This document shows, in pieces, positions 25,491 to 35,851 of a stretch of 50,518 nt of DNA. Position numbers and translations under genes: made by a program. The notes below the pieces were generated by a model that was not told the DNA's origin, did no database searches, and worked only from the letters and a program-made list of their open reading frames with translations. The stretch is from contig NVUI01000005.1 of assembly GCA_002733105.1 (NCBI GenBank), positions 88,825 through 139,342 on the forward strand. Direction: 5' to 3'. Positions within the stretch are counted from its first letter, which is position 1. Each line of letters opens with the position of its first letter. The DNA comes from Methylophaga sp. (GTDB lineage Bacteria; Pseudomonadota; Gammaproteobacteria; Nitrosococcales; Methylophagaceae).

Positions 25491-27605
25491 TTAAATTGCA
25501 GCCTGTACACAACGTAAGATCCCATAGTCTATTTCACCATCTAAGGCATCATAGATCGGTTTAAGTCGACCTTTATCTTCCTCTTCAAGTGATTCAATAA
25601 GAAAAATAATTTCATTATAGATGCTATCACTCAACCCAACGACATCACGCACATCAAGTAATCCAACTTCTATAACGTCCGCTAAGTGTGTGTATATCGT
25701 ACTAGTTTGGACCTCTCTTTGCTGTGCAATCTGCTCTACCTTAATACCCTGCTGATACAAAATTAATGTTTCATTTATTGTTTCACTAAGGCGATTATCT
25801 AGCAACTCAGATAAGGGATGTTGTGATATCTCATTAATAAAGACCTGCCCATAACGTGTTAATTTTTGATCTCCCACACCAGAGACACGACTAAAATCTT
25901 GGAGTGATAGAGGTCTTTTCCGTACCATGTCCTGCAATGTTGCATCATGAAAAATAACAAATGAGGGAACGCCATGCTCTTCAGCCAAGGTTGTTCGCAA
26001 TGTTCGCAAGGCCTCCCATAAAGCTTGATCTTGTGGCCTAACGGATGTTTTTTGCCTTGATTTTTTAGTGATTTTTTCTTCTTTACGCTGCTTTCTTAAT
26101 GCTAGGTTTTGCTCACCACGTAATATTGCACGACATTTTTCAGTTAACTGCAAAGCACCATAACGATCCATATTGATATCAACATATCCTAATGCTATCA
26201 ATTGTCTAAAAAGACTCCGCCATTCTGCTACTGAAAAATCAGTGCCTATTCCAAAAGTGCTTAGCTGATCATGACCATTGCGTTGTATACGTTCATCTAT
26301 TTTGCCTAACAAAATATCAACAATATAATTCACACCAAACCGTTGTTCAGTTCGGTATATGCAGGAGAGTGCTTTTTGTGCTGATTCTGTTGCATCCCAT
26401 TGTTCAGGTGGATTTTGACAGTTGTCACACTGATCACATTGCGGTGAACTGTCTTCATCAAAATAGGTCAATAATGCATGTCTTCGACAAGTAATTAATT
26501 CACATAGACCAAGCATAGACTCAAGTTTGTGATGTTCAACCTGCTTATGTTGCTCATCAGCATTAGATTGTTGAGTAAACTGTCTGAGGGTAATCACATC
26601 TTGCAGCCCATATGACATCCAAGCATTGGCAGGCTCACCATCACGACCTGCTCGACCTGTTTCTTGATAATAGGCTTCAATACTTTTCGGCAAGCTCAAA
26701 TGTGCCACAAAACGAACATCCGGTTTATCTATCCCCATGCCAAAGGCAATTGTGGCCACAATAATCACGCCTTCTTCACGCAAAAATCGTTGTTGATTTA
26801 CCTGCCGAATTTCTGCTGCTAAACCGGCATGATATGGCAAGGCAAGTCGGCCCCGTTCGGCCAACCATTCCGCCGTTGACTCTACCTTTTTTCGTGATAA
26901 GCAATACACAATACCGGCATCATGCGGATGATTGTCTTCAAGGAATCGCCACAAACGCTGTTTGGGATCGTTGCCCTCTGAAATCGCATAGTGGATATTG
27001 GGCCGATCAAAACTATTAATAAATACTTTTGCATCATCCAGTTGAAGCTGAGTAATAATTTCTGCTTGGGTGCGTTGATCAGCTGTTGCAGTTAAAGCAA
27101 TACGAGGAACAGCAGGATAGCGCTCGTGTAATAATTTTAACTGCTGATAGTTAGGCCGAAAATCATGACCCCATTGTGAAACACAGTGTGCCTCATCAAT
27201 GGCAAACAAGGATAATTGACATCGATCAAGTGTGGCCAACATTTGATTCATTAACAGTCTTTCTGGTGCTACATAAAGCAAATCAAGCTCATTGTTGAGC
27301 AACCGTTGTTCTATTTCACCTGCTTCACTCATGCTCAAAGTTGAATTTAGAAAAGCAGCTTTAATCCCTAATTGTTGCAAGGCATCTACTTGATCTTGCA
27401 TCAAGGCAATCAAAGGAGAAATGACAATGGCGGTGCCATCACGAACTAAGGCCGGGATCTGATAACACAACGACTTACCACCACCAGTTGGCATCAATAC
27501 CAGTGCATCTTTTCCAGCCAATAATTCTTGAATAATGTCTTGCTGTGAATGGCGAAACTGCTCATAACCAAAAATAGATTTAAGAATATCTTTTGCACGT
27601 TCCAC
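25491..27605 (-). CDS. recQ: ATP-dependent DNA helicase RecQ
   Basis: This 704-residue superfamily 2 helicase has Walker [13 protein letters not shown] box ([16 protein letters not shown]), motif [14 protein letters not shown], and a RecQ zinc site ([12 protein letters not shown] and CDQCDNC). The RQC winged helix follows, then an HRDC domain (about 525-600, [19 protein letters not shown]). A further C-terminal 100 residues carry an HTH_40-like segment ([26 protein letters not shown]), so it is longer than the E. coli enzyme. The start is GTG, with AAAGGATG inside the end of arsJ and no nearby Met alternative. It acts in replication-fork repair and RecF recombination. It starts one base after the arsJ stop, so the two genes are cotranscribed. 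Confidence 0.95.
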   Translation of the reverse strand: MERAKDILKSIFGYEQFRHSQQDIIQELLAGKDALVLMPTGGGKSLCYQIPALVRDGTAIVISPLIALMQDQVDALQQLGIKAAFLNSTLSMSEAGEIEQRLLNNELDLLYVAPERLLMNQMLATLDRCQLSLFAIDEAHCVSQWGHDFRPNYQQLKLLHERYPAVPRIALTATADQRTQAEIITQLQLDDAKVFINSFDRPNIHYAISEGNDPKQRLWRFLEDNHPHDAGIVYCLSRKKVESTAEWLAERGRLALPYHAGLAAEIRQVNQQRFLREEGVIIVATIAFGMGIDKPDVRFVAHLSLPKSIEAYYQETGRAGRDGEPANAWMSYGLQDVITLRQFTQQSNADEQHKQVEHHKLESMLGLCELITCRRHALLTYFDEDSSPQCDQCDNCQNPPEQWDATESAQKALSCIYRTEQRFGVNYIVDILLGKIDERIQRNGHDQLSTFGIGTDFSVAEWRSLFRQLIALGYVDINMDRYGALQLTEKCRAILRGEQNLALRKQRKEEKITKKSRQKTSVRPQDQALWEALRTLRTTLAEEHGVPSFVIFHDATLQDMVRKRPLSLQDFSRVSGVGDQKLTRYGQVFINEISQHPLSELLDNRLSETINETLILYQQGIKVEQIAQQREVQTSTIYTHLADVIEVGLLDVRDVVGLSDSIYNEIIFLIESLEEEDKGRLKPIYDALDGEIDYGILRCVQAAI

Positions 27606-27606
27606 T

Positions 27607-28836
27607 TCAGCTGGTCATCCTTTTATGCTTAGGTAACAACATTGAAATCATACTGGCAACTACAATCATCACTGTTGAGACCAATAAACAGGCTATCAAA
27701 CCTGACTGTTGATAAACCCAGCCAGATATTATCGTACCGACCAGCCGCCCGGCTGCATTTGCCATATAATAAAAGCCAATATCTAACGAAACACCGGCTT
27801 CATCTGCATAGGAAACGATCAAATAGGAATGCATCGCAGAGTTAATGGCAAATATCACACCATAAATGATTAAACCAACGGTGAGCACCAGTTCGACAGA
27901 ATCACTATAATACAAACCCATTGCAATAAACAATGGCATAGTTACTAATAATAGAGACCAGCGTACTACAGCGCTGCCATCAGGAATATTGTTTTGCGAT
28001 AAACCCGTTAACTTGGGTGTGATAGCTTGTACAATGCCATAGACAATAACCCATATAGCTAATACTGTTCCTACTTGTATCGCTGGCCAATTTAGCTGTG
28101 ATTGCAAAAATACCGGTAAAGCAACAACAAACCATACATCTCTGGAACCAAACAAAAAAAATCGTGCAGCAGATAAATTATTGATGGCCTTACTTTTAGA
28201 AAATATATCAGTAAACTTAGCTTTATATTTTGTTTGTCCAAGCCGCTTATCAAGCAATAACAAACTTATGATGGCCACTGCAAATAATACTAATAATAGA
28301 CTTAATATTGCTCCGTGAAATCCAAATAATGTTAGTAATAATCCACCCAGGAAAAAACCAACACCTTTCAGAGTATTTTTTGATCCCGTGAGTAATGTCA
28401 CCCACTTATAAAGTTTGTCTTCAGCCGCATCCGGCACTAGCAGTTTAATACTACTTTTTGCACTCATTTTATTAAGATCTTTGGCAATACCTGACAATGC
28501 CTGACTTAACATTACGTACGTTACACTCAACCAAGAAGGATCAACCAGCAACATGGTCAAAGCCATCAGTTGCAACATTAAACCTAAATGCAAAGTGACA
28601 TTGATGCCCAGCCTAGAACCCAACCACCCTCCAAGCAAGTTAGTAACTATGCCAAAAAACTCATAAAGTAAAAACAACATCGCCACTTCTAATGGGCTAT
28701 ATCCCAGACCATGGAAATACAGCACCACCAACATTCGCAAAGCACCATCGGTGAGTGTGAATGCCCAGTAGCTCAACGTCACAATGAGATATTGTTGGGT
28801 AGCGCGAGGTAACGAGGTAAATTTTGAAAAAATCAT
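27607..28836 (-). CDS. arsJ: MFS transporter ArsJ (1-arseno-3-phosphoglycerate exporter)
   Basis: This 409-residue, 12-helix major facilitator has the ArsJ hallmark segments [88 protein letters not shown] and [17 protein letters not shown]. ArsJ exports the arseno-phosphoglycerate that glyceraldehyde-3-phosphate dehydrogenase makes from arsenate, giving arsenate resistance without reduction. A gapdh gene usually sits next to it; none is here, so a chromosomal GAPDH elsewhere would be needed. TTG 28854 opens the frame, but ATG 28836 preceded by GGGCGG is preferred. It is flanked by pit and recQ. Confidence 0.88.
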   Translation of the reverse strand: MIFSKFTSLPRATQQYLIVTLSYWAFTLTDGALRMLVVLYFHGLGYSPLEVAMLFLLYEFFGIVTNLLGGWLGSRLGINVTLHLGLMLQLMALTMLLVDPSWLSVTYVMLSQALSGIAKDLNKMSAKSSIKLLVPDAAEDKLYKWVTLLTGSKNTLKGVGFFLGGLLLTLFGFHGAILSLLLVLFAVAIISLLLLDKRLGQTKYKAKFTDIFSKSKAINNLSAARFFLFGSRDVWFVVALPVFLQSQLNWPAIQVGTVLAIWVIVYGIVQAITPKLTGLSQNNIPDGSAVVRWSLLLVTMPLFIAMGLYYSDSVELVLTVGLIIYGVIFAINSAMHSYLIVSYADEAGVSLDIGFYYMANAAGRLVGTIISGWVYQQSGLIACLLVSTVMIVVASMISMLLPKHKRMTS

Positions 28837-28925
28837 TACCGCCCAATCAGACAAGCATGAACGATAATGATATTAACGGGGCTTTTCATTAACACTTTAT
28901 TTTCAATAAAAAATATGCTGATAAA

Positions 28926-30575
28926 TTAAGACATCACACCTTTAATCATATAAAAGATACAGGCGGCCATTACCGCTGCCGAAGGTACCGTAATCAACCA
29001 AGCTGTGATAATTTTTTTAATAGCATCACGCTTCACATACAATATCTTTTGATCTTCTTTCAACAATTTCTTTGATTTTTTCAGCGTATCTTCTTCTTCA
29101 TCAGCAGTACGATAAAGCTCGGTGATCCGATGGTAATCTTGATCTGCCTTTTTCTTCTTAGCTTCAAGTTTCTTTAGTTCTGCTTTTGTCGCATGAAGTG
29201 CTTTTTTATCATCCTTAACTTCAACTTTATCTTGGGCAATTTCATATTCAATACTGACGGTTGCATCAAGCCATTCACGTAAAAAGCCAACACCAAATAT
29301 CCCACCAATGGCAATATGCGTTGAACTCACAGGCAATCCCAACTGACTGGCAATAATCACTGTAATGGATGCGGCCATTGCCACCGAAAAGGCTCTCATC
29401 TGATCTAATTCTGTTATTTCACTACCCACTGTTCGAATTAATCGAGGGCCATAGAGTGCTAAACCAATCGCGATACCAATCGCCCCAACGCCCATCACCC
29501 AAAAAGGGATCCCTGCTTCCGCTGAAATACCACCATTTATTACTGCATCATTAATCGCTGCTAACGGGCCAATAGCATTAGCGACATCATTAGCACCATG
29601 GGCAAAACTTAATAAAGCAGCAGCAAAAATCAACGGGATGGTAAACAATTGGTTCACACTTTTTCGATCATTCTCTAGCGTATCTAATTTGGCCTTAATA
29701 TTATTTTTCATATAGATATAAACCATAACAGCCACAATAGCACCCACCATTAAGGCTGTCCCAAATGTAGGTTTTTTCGTTACTTCAATGGTGAAAAACA
29801 TAATCTCATTAAACCCGCCCACCAATTGAGGCCAAATTTTCTTTAAACCTTTCAATACCAAATAGGTAATAAAAGCCCATGACATTAAGGCAACATAAAC
29901 GGGTACCCATTTATATGAAGCACTGATTTTATCTTTTTGGAAAACAATGGTTTTTTTAATGGCTAATAAAAATCCTGCTGCAATAACGCCTCCTATCACA
30001 GGTGAAATAACCCAAGAGCTAGCAATTTTTCCCATCGTACCCCAATCAACGATGTTAAACCCTGCTGCAGCGATGCCGGCCCCCATAACACCACCCACAA
30101 TAGAATGTGTGGTGGAAACAGGTGCCTTTGCCATCGTTGCCAAATTAAGCCATAAGGCCGCGGCCAATAATGCTGCCATCATCGCCCATAGAAAACTATC
30201 GGTATCGTCACCAAAAGCATCAATGTCAATAATGCCTTTTTTGATAGTTGACACGACATCGCCACCGGCAATAAAGGCACCTCCAGCCTCAAAAATAACG
30301 GCAAGAAAAATGGCACCGCCCATCGTTAGGGCCTTAGAACCTACGGCAGGTCCGACATTGTTAGCAACATCATTAGCACCGATATTCATCGCCATATAAC
30401 CACCGAAAACGGCTGCTATGGCTAAGAAAGCATTGTTAGGTACACCACCACTAGTCGCAAAACTAAAAGCTAAAACACCAGCAAGGAAGAATAAAGCAAA
30501 GCCTATTCTGGCTAATTCCGTATGGCTCTTCTTCATCGCCTGTTTTTCAAGCTGATGAATTGTTTTAATTTCCAC
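28926..30575 (-). CDS. pit: Inorganic phosphate transporter, PiT family
   Basis: This 549-residue low-affinity phosphate permease contains both PiT signatures, GANDVANNVGPAVGS near the N terminus and AHGANDVANAIGPLAAI after the middle, within about ten membrane helices. A highly charged cytoplasmic stretch (about 450-525, DKVEVKDDKKALHATKAELKKLEAKKKKADQ and beyond) looks like a coiled-coil insertion before the last helix, which is not in E. coli PitA. The start is GTG 30575 with AAGAGTGAG upstream; ATG at codon 14 is an alternative. Pho-box-like bases precede it, so it may be PhoB-controlled. PiT carriers also let arsenate in. Confidence 0.92.
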   Translation of the reverse strand: MEIKTIHQLEKQAMKKSHTELARIGFALFFLAGVLAFSFATSGGVPNNAFLAIAAVFGGYMAMNIGANDVANNVGPAVGSKALTMGGAIFLAVIFEAGGAFIAGGDVVSTIKKGIIDIDAFGDDTDSFLWAMMAALLAAALWLNLATMAKAPVSTTHSIVGGVMGAGIAAAGFNIVDWGTMGKIASSWVISPVIGGVIAAGFLLAIKKTIVFQKDKISASYKWVPVYVALMSWAFITYLVLKGLKKIWPQLVGGFNEIMFFTIEVTKKPTFGTALMVGAIVAVMVYIYMKNNIKAKLDTLENDRKSVNQLFTIPLIFAAALLSFAHGANDVANAIGPLAAINDAVINGGISAEAGIPFWVMGVGAIGIAIGLALYGPRLIRTVGSEITELDQMRAFSVAMAASITVIIASQLGLPVSSTHIAIGGIFGVGFLREWLDATVSIEYEIAQDKVEVKDDKKALHATKAELKKLEAKKKKADQDYHRITELYRTADEEEDTLKKSKKLLKEDQKILYVKRDAIKKIITAWLITVPSAAVMAACIFYMIKGVMS

Positions 30576-30598
30576 AATACGCTCACTCTTAAAAAATG

Positions 30599-30632
30599 AT
30601 TAAAGGCGGTAATTATTACAGTATTACGACGA
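30599..30632 (-). promoter_or_regulatory. Candidate PhoB-dependent promoter of pit
   Basis: On the minus strand TCGTCGT (4/7) and CTGTAAT (6/7) stand 11 bases apart, and TTTAAT (30599-30604, 5/6 to -10 consensus) begins exactly 10 bases after the second. The 11-mer CTGTAATAATT here is identical to one upstream of both pstS and phoB. The predicted transcript start leaves a leader of about 20 bases before GTG 30575, which supports that start. Confidence 0.6.
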
Positions 30633-30723
30633 TTCAACACCACATATTATTTTTTTCTTTAAATTCTGAAACAATCGCCTGTTAGAATAGTCTATTAATA
30701 CTTAGTTTTATCAGATATTCATT

Positions 30724-32559
30724 ATGAAAAGATTTTTATTACTACTGTTATTGTTTGCTGCTATTTCTGTCCAAGCGCGGCCGGGACTACTAGATAGTCT
30801 TGGTCTAAATGATGATGTGGATATACCACCCAGTGTCGATGAAGCCTTTAACTTTTCAGCTCAAATAAAAGGACCACTCACGCTAATTGCTCAATGGAAT
30901 ATTGCGGAGGGTAATTACCTCTATCGTGACAAAATTCGCTTTGAAATTATCGATAACACTCAAGTACAGCTACTTGACTTTTCACTACCTGCTGGTGAAA
31001 ACAAAATGGATGAGATCTTTGGCCTTACCGAAGTCTATTCATTTGATACTAGCCTTACCTTACCTCTCAAACGTGATGGTAGCGCACAGCAGATAACGTT
31101 AAAAGCTTATTACCAAGGCTGTTCAGAAACATTTCATATTTGCTACCCCCCCACAGTAAAGAGTATTCAGTTATCCCTACCAGCTTTTTCTGGAGATAAG
31201 GTCCTGAGTAAAACAGCAGCGGCTAATACATCATCACCCACCATCAGCTGGCCTGAACAAGATCGTATTGCCCAAAGCCTGGCTCAAGACAGTATTGTTA
31301 AAATACTTGTCAGCTTTTTTGGCCTAGGTTTATTGCTTGCATTCACTCCCTGCGTTTTTCCTATGATCCCGATCTTGTCTAGTATTATAGTGGGTGAAGG
31401 TGAACGTATTACTACCCATCGCGCATTTATATTATCCCTTGCCTATGTATTGGCTATGTCAGTTACTTATACTGTCGCCGGCGTATTAACTGGCTTGTTG
31501 GGAGAAAACCTACAAACGATGCTACAAAATCCATGGATTATTGGTAGCTTCAGCGCTCTATTTGTTATTTTAGCTCTGTCCATGTTTGGGCTATTTGAAC
31601 TGCACTTACCCCAAACAGTACAGCATCGGTTACATAAAATTAGCCACCAACAGAAAGGTGGAAAAATAGCTGGGGCAGCACTGATGGGGCTATTATCAGG
31701 TTTAATTGTTGGCCCATGCTTAGCGCCACCATTAGCTGGCGCATTGATATTTATAGGCCAACAGGGTGATCCTGTTTTAGGAGGATCGGCCTTATTTGCA
31801 CTCAGCATGGGTATGGGGCTGCCATTATTAATTATTGGTACCTCAGCGGGCACTTTATTACCTAAAGCCGGCTCATGGATGAATACCGTCAAAGCTGTTT
31901 TTGGTGTATTAATGTTGGCGCTTGCCATCTGGATGCTAGAACGCATTATTCCAGGCTGGATCAGCTTACTCTTATGGGGGGCGTTATTTATTGTCACCGC
32001 AATCTATCTAGGTGCTCTCAATACACTTCATATTGACTCTACTGGCCAAGAAAAACTATGGAAAGGTGTCGGCCTAATATTATTAATCTATGGAAGCTTA
32101 TTGATGATAGGAGGTACTAGTGGCAGCCAGAACGTTTGGCAACCGTTACAAAATATTAGTACGGTAAGTCACAAAAATAATGAGACATCTACTCACTTAG
32201 CCTTCATTCAAATCCATAACTTGACTGATCTCAATCAACAATTATCGCTCACCAATAAACCAGCAATACTGGATTTTTATGCTGATTGGTGTACCGATTG
32301 TAAAAGGATGGAAGCCACCACCTTTAAAGATGCCGGCGTAAAAGCCGCATTAGCTGACTTTCATCTACTACAACTTGATATGACAGATAATACTGCTGAG
32401 CATAAAGCGATCCTTAAACAATTTGGTGTTTTTGGACCTCCTAGCATTTTATTTTTTGATCCCACCGGCAAAGAACATAAGCGATATCGATTAGTTGGCA
32501 GCATTACCGCAACTAGTCTTATCGATCATTTGGCAAAACTACCGGGATCAACACTATAA
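30724..32559 (+). CDS. dsbD: Thiol:disulfide interchange protein DsbD
   Basis: This 611-residue protein has a signal peptide (cleaved near SVQA). The periplasmic alpha domain carries Cys133 and Cys140 (YQGCSETFHIC). The eight-helix membrane domain carries the paired cysteines in FTPCVFPMIPIL and VGPCLAPPLAGA. The C-terminal thioredoxin domain has ADWCTDCKRME (about Cys523/Cys526). It moves electrons from cytoplasmic thioredoxin to periplasmic DsbC/CcmG-type partners. It is divergent from pit. A TAGAAT (30683-30688) could be its -10, but no good -35 is visible. Confidence 0.95.
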   Translation: MKRFLLLLLLFAAISVQARPGLLDSLGLNDDVDIPPSVDEAFNFSAQIKGPLTLIAQWNIAEGNYLYRDKIRFEIIDNTQVQLLDFSLPAGENKMDEIFGLTEVYSFDTSLTLPLKRDGSAQQITLKAYYQGCSETFHICYPPTVKSIQLSLPAFSGDKVLSKTAAANTSSPTISWPEQDRIAQSLAQDSIVKILVSFFGLGLLLAFTPCVFPMIPILSSIIVGEGERITTHRAFILSLAYVLAMSVTYTVAGVLTGLLGENLQTMLQNPWIIGSFSALFVILALSMFGLFELHLPQTVQHRLHKISHQQKGGKIAGAALMGLLSGLIVGPCLAPPLAGALIFIGQQGDPVLGGSALFALSMGMGLPLLIIGTSAGTLLPKAGSWMNTVKAVFGVLMLALAIWMLERIIPGWISLLLWGALFIVTAIYLGALNTLHIDSTGQEKLWKGVGLILLIYGSLLMIGGTSGSQNVWQPLQNISTVSHKNNETSTHLAFIQIHNLTDLNQQLSLTNKPAILDFYADWCTDCKRMEATTFKDAGVKAALADFHLLQLDMTDNTAEHKAILKQFGVFGPPSILFFDPTGKEHKRYRLVGSITATSLIDHLAKLPGSTL

Positions 32560-32683
32560 GAATTTTCTATTTCGACGATTTTAGCAACAAAAACCTGCTT
32601 TTTCTCCTAAAATACTAGACATTTAATAACTGTTAGTGCAATATTTGCCTCATATCTTAATTGACTAAGCAATATTATTTCTC

Positions 32684-33124
32684 ATGGCAAAATTTCTAGT
32701 GCTACATGGCCCCAATTTAAACCTTCTAGGGTCTCGCGAACCTGAGCATTATGGTGCGGATACACTAGCTGATATATCTGATCGCCTACAGTTACAAGCA
32801 TCAAATGATGGCCACCAATTAGAAAGTTTCCAAACTAACTCAGAGCATGAATTAGTGGATAAAATTCATCTGGCACAAACCAATAAAACTGATTTTATTA
32901 TTATCAATCCAGCAGCCTTTACACATACTAGTATCGCACTACGAGATGCGTTAACTGCCATTGAAGTCCCTTTTATCGAAGTACATCTATCCAATGTGCA
33001 TGCACGTGAATCATTTCGCCACCACTCTTATTTATCAGACATTGCTGTTGGCGTGATCTGTGGATTAGGGCCTCAAGGTTATGAGCTCGCTTTACAAGCA
33101 GCTATCAAACACACCACCCAATAG
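32684..33124 (+). CDS. aroQ: Type II 3-dehydroquinate dehydratase AroQ
   Basis: This 146-residue flavodoxin-like dehydratase has the N-terminal signature [20 protein letters not shown], which holds catalytic Tyr23. It also has [17 protein letters not shown] and [14 protein letters not shown], with catalytic His101. It converts 3-dehydroquinate to 3-dehydroshikimate in the shikimate pathway. The aroQ-accB-accC order is common in gammaproteobacteria; accB starts 10 bases later. The preceding 124-base gap must hold the operon promoter, but no convincing -35/-10 pair was found. Confidence 0.96.
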   Translation: MAKFLVLHGPNLNLLGSREPEHYGADTLADISDRLQLQASNDGHQLESFQTNSEHELVDKIHLAQTNKTDFIIINPAAFTHTSIALRDALTAIEVPFIEVHLSNVHARESFRHHSYLSDIAVGVICGLGPQGYELALQAAIKHTTQ

Positions 33125-33134
33125 GATTATCTAA

Positions 33135-33581
33135 ATGGATATTCGTAAAATAAAAAAACTAATCGACCTAATTCAAGAATCTGATATTGCAGAAATTGAA
33201 ATTCATGAGGGTGAAGAATCTGTTCGTATTAGCCGCAACCATTCTGCTGCTCCCGTTATAATGGCAGCGCCAGCGATGCCAGCTGCAATTGCTGCACCCA
33301 TTGCACCAGCAGCACCTACTGAAACAGAATCAGTCGCACCCAATCATAACAATGCCGTTAAATCACCTATGGTGGGTACATTCTATCGTTCATCATCACC
33401 TGAAGTTCCTGCCTTTATTGAAGTAGGTCAGTCAGTAGCAACGGGGGATGTTATTTGTATCATTGAAGCAATGAAAATGTTTAATCAAATCGAAGCAGAT
33501 CGAAGTGGTACGGTTAAAGCCATTCTGGTTGAGAATGGACATCCAGTTGAATTTGATGAACCCTTAATTATCATTGAATAA
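33135..33581 (+). CDS. accB: Acetyl-CoA carboxylase biotin carboxyl carrier protein AccB
   Basis: This 148-residue protein has an N-terminal helical part (1-35), an Ala/Pro-rich mobile linker (about 39-70, [18 protein letters not shown]) and a C-terminal biotinyl domain. The biotin lysine is Lys114 in EAMKM, and the characteristic thumb region SSSPEVPAF is present. It carries carboxybiotin between AccC and the carboxyltransferase in fatty-acid synthesis. It lies between aroQ and accC in one operon. Confidence 0.96.
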   Translation: MDIRKIKKLIDLIQESDIAEIEIHEGEESVRISRNHSAAPVIMAAPAMPAAIAAPIAPAAPTETESVAPNHNNAVKSPMVGTFYRSSSPEVPAFIEVGQSVATGDVICIIEAMKMFNQIEADRSGTVKAILVENGHPVEFDEPLIIIE

Positions 33582-33617
33582 TTAAGACTCTCTGATAATT
33601 AACTGCGGATAAAAACC

Positions 33618-34958
33618 ATGATCGAAAAACTTGTTATTGCCAACCGAGGCGAAATTGCCCTCCGTATTCTAAGGGCCTGTAAAGAATTAGGCGTCAAAAC
33701 TGTTGCTGTTCACTCTGATGTGGATCGTGAGTTAAAGCATGTTTTGTTAGCCGATGAAACCGTCTGTATTGGTCCTGCACCCTCATCTGAAAGCTATCTA
33801 AATATACCCGCCCTCATCAGTGCTGCAGAAATTACCGATGCCTCAGCTATTCATCCTGGCTATGGTTTTTTATCTGAAAATGCTGATTTTGCAGAGCGTG
33901 TCGAACAAAGTGGCTTTATATTTGTTGGTCCTCGCGCTGAAACTATCCGTCTAATGGGTGACAAAGTCTCAGCTATCGCCGCCATGAAAGAAGCTGGGGT
34001 GCCCTGTGTACCAGGATCTGATGGCCCATTAGGTGATGACGATGCCACGAATCTTCGCCTTGCCAAAGAAATTGGTTATCCCATTATTATCAAAGCTTCT
34101 GGGGGTGGGGGTGGTCGTGGCATGCGTGAAGTTCATAGTGAAGCTCACCTATTAAATGCGATTGCCTTAACGCGTAGTGAAGCTAAGTCTCTCTTTCATA
34201 ATGATATGATTTACATGGAAAAGTTCTTAGAAAACCCACGTCATATCGAATTCCAAGTGCTCGCTGATGAGCATGGTAATGCGATTCATCTCGGTGAGCG
34301 TGATTGTTCTATGCAACGTCGTCACCAGAAAGTAGTAGAAGAAGCGCCGGCACCAGGTATTTCTCAAGAATTACGCGATAAAATGGGTAAAACATGTGCT
34401 GATGCATGTATCAGAATAGGCTATCGAGGTGCAGGTACTTTTGAATTTCTGTACCAAGATGGTGAATTTTATTTTATTGAAATGAACACACGCATTCAAG
34501 TAGAACACCCTGTAACCGAGCGTGTCACTAATACTGATCTTGTTGTTGAACAAATTCGCATTGCTTCCGGTGAACCACTGTCGCTAACACAAAATGATAT
34601 CGTCATCCGTGGCCATGCCATTGAATGTCGCATTAACGCCGAAGACGCTAAAACATTTATGCCTAGCCCTGGCGTAATCACCCATTACCATTCTCCAGGT
34701 GGTGCCGGTATCAGGATGGACTCACATATTTATAGTGGCTATCGTGTCCCGCCTAACTATGATTCACTCATCGGTAAATTAATTGTGTATGGTAGAACGC
34801 GAGAATCAGCTATTGCTCGGATGCAAACAGCGTTAGATGAAATTGGCATTGAAGGTATTAAAACCAATGTTGCATTACAACAGGATATTATGGACGATCC
34901 GCATTTTCAAGAAGGTGGTACCAATATCCACTATCTAGAAAAAAAACTCGGTTTATAA
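33618..34958 (+). CDS. accC: Biotin carboxylase AccC
   Basis: This 446-residue ATP-grasp enzyme starts [25 protein letters not shown]. It has [15 protein letters not shown], the glycine-rich ATP loop [31 protein letters not shown] and the catalytic block [16 protein letters not shown]. It carboxylates biotin on AccB with bicarbonate and ATP, the first half-reaction of acetyl-CoA carboxylase. Its length is close to the E. coli enzyme. accB lies 36 bases upstream and prmA 17 bases downstream. Confidence 0.97.
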   Translation: MIEKLVIANRGEIALRILRACKELGVKTVAVHSDVDRELKHVLLADETVCIGPAPSSESYLNIPALISAAEITDASAIHPGYGFLSENADFAERVEQSGFIFVGPRAETIRLMGDKVSAIAAMKEAGVPCVPGSDGPLGDDDATNLRLAKEIGYPIIIKASGGGGGRGMREVHSEAHLLNAIALTRSEAKSLFHNDMIYMEKFLENPRHIEFQVLADEHGNAIHLGERDCSMQRRHQKVVEEAPAPGISQELRDKMGKTCADACIRIGYRGAGTFEFLYQDGEFYFIEMNTRIQVEHPVTERVTNTDLVVEQIRIASGEPLSLTQNDIVIRGHAIECRINAEDAKTFMPSPGVITHYHSPGGAGIRMDSHIYSGYRVPPNYDSLIGKLIVYGRTRESAIARMQTALDEIGIEGIKTNVALQQDIMDDPHFQEGGTNIHYLEKKLGL

Positions 34959-34975
34959 GGCTCGTATAATTCTGT

Positions 34976-35851
34976 ATGGCATGGATTCAGTTTATATTCC
35001 AAAGCGCACCTGACACTGCCGATCGTTTATCCGATGTGCTATCAGAATGTGGTGCTGGCGCTGTCACCTTTCAGGATAATGCCGATCAACCCATTTATGA
35101 GCCAGAAATTGGCACAACACCACTATGGTCATCAACCAATGTCATCGCCTTGTTTGATGCAGAATCTGATACGGATAATATTGTAACAATGGTAAGCGAG
35201 CTACTCGCACCACAGTCTATTCCAAGTTATCGTATTGAAGCCGTTGAAGATAAGGACTGGGTACGAGAATGGATGGATAACTTTCATCCTATTTCTTTTG
35301 GTGAAAAATTATGGATCTGCCCTAGTTGGCATCAGCCCCCTCAAGCTGATGCTATCAATATCATGCTTGATCCTGGCTTAGCTTTTGGCACAGGTACTCA
35401 TCCTACCACCGCTTTATGCCTAAACTGGCTAGATCAAGCAGATATTAAAGATAAATATGTGATTGATTATGGTTGTGGTAGTGGTATTTTAGCCATTGCT
35501 GCTGCTTTATTAGGGGCCAAAAAGGTGATTGGTGTTGATACCGATCCTCAGGCTTTAGAAGCCACTCAAGCTAATGCACAACGTAATGGTGTGCAAATAG
35601 ATACTTTCTTACCTGATGATTGCCCCAATGAATCCTGCGATATATTACTGGCCAATATTCTAGCGGGACCACTACAAACCTTAGCACCTAGGTTAGCAAG
35701 TTTAACTCAACCCGGTGCAGATCTTGTGCTATCTGGTATTCTGGATATTCAAGCTGAAATAGTGAGTCAAAGCTATCAAACTACCTTTACAATGCAATCA
35801 CCGGTACAAAAAGGTGAATGGATCCGCTTAACTGGGCAACGTCATGACTAA
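34976..35851 (+). CDS. prmA: Ribosomal protein L11 methyltransferase PrmA
   Basis: This 291-residue protein has an N-terminal L11-recognition domain (about 1-95) and a methyltransferase domain. The latter includes GLAFGTGTHPTTALCLNWLD, motif I VIDYGCGSGILAIAAALLGA, acidic GVDTDPQA and the NPPY-like LLANILAGPL. It trimethylates lysines and the N terminus of ribosomal protein L11. It overlaps dusB by 8 bases, and the prmA-dusB-fis arrangement is a standard gammaproteobacterial operon. Confidence 0.96.
   Translation: MAWIQFIFQSAPDTADRLSDVLSECGAGAVTFQDNADQPIYEPEIGTTPLWSSTNVIALFDAESDTDNIVTMVSELLAPQSIPSYRIEAVEDKDWVREWMDNFHPISFGEKLWICPSWHQPPQADAINIMLDPGLAFGTGTHPTTALCLNWLDQADIKDKYVIDYGCGSGILAIAAALLGAKKVIGVDTDPQALEATQANAQRNGVQIDTFLPDDCPNESCDILLANILAGPLQTLAPRLASLTQPGADLVLSGILDIQAEIVSQSYQTTFTMQSPVQKGEWIRLTGQRHD

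Noticed and set aside
28837-28925. Possible Pho box upstream of arsJ
   Set aside because: TCAT words occur at a 10-base interval with poor heptamers and no well-placed -10; arsJ may simply be read from the pit promoter.
29947-30399. 150-codon plus-strand frame opposite pit
   Set aside because: Low-complexity antisense reading of membrane-helix codons; the minus-strand Pit signatures are unmistakable.
31467-31997. 176-codon minus-strand frame opposite dsbD
   Set aside because: Antisense shadow of the DsbD membrane domain; no independent coding signs.
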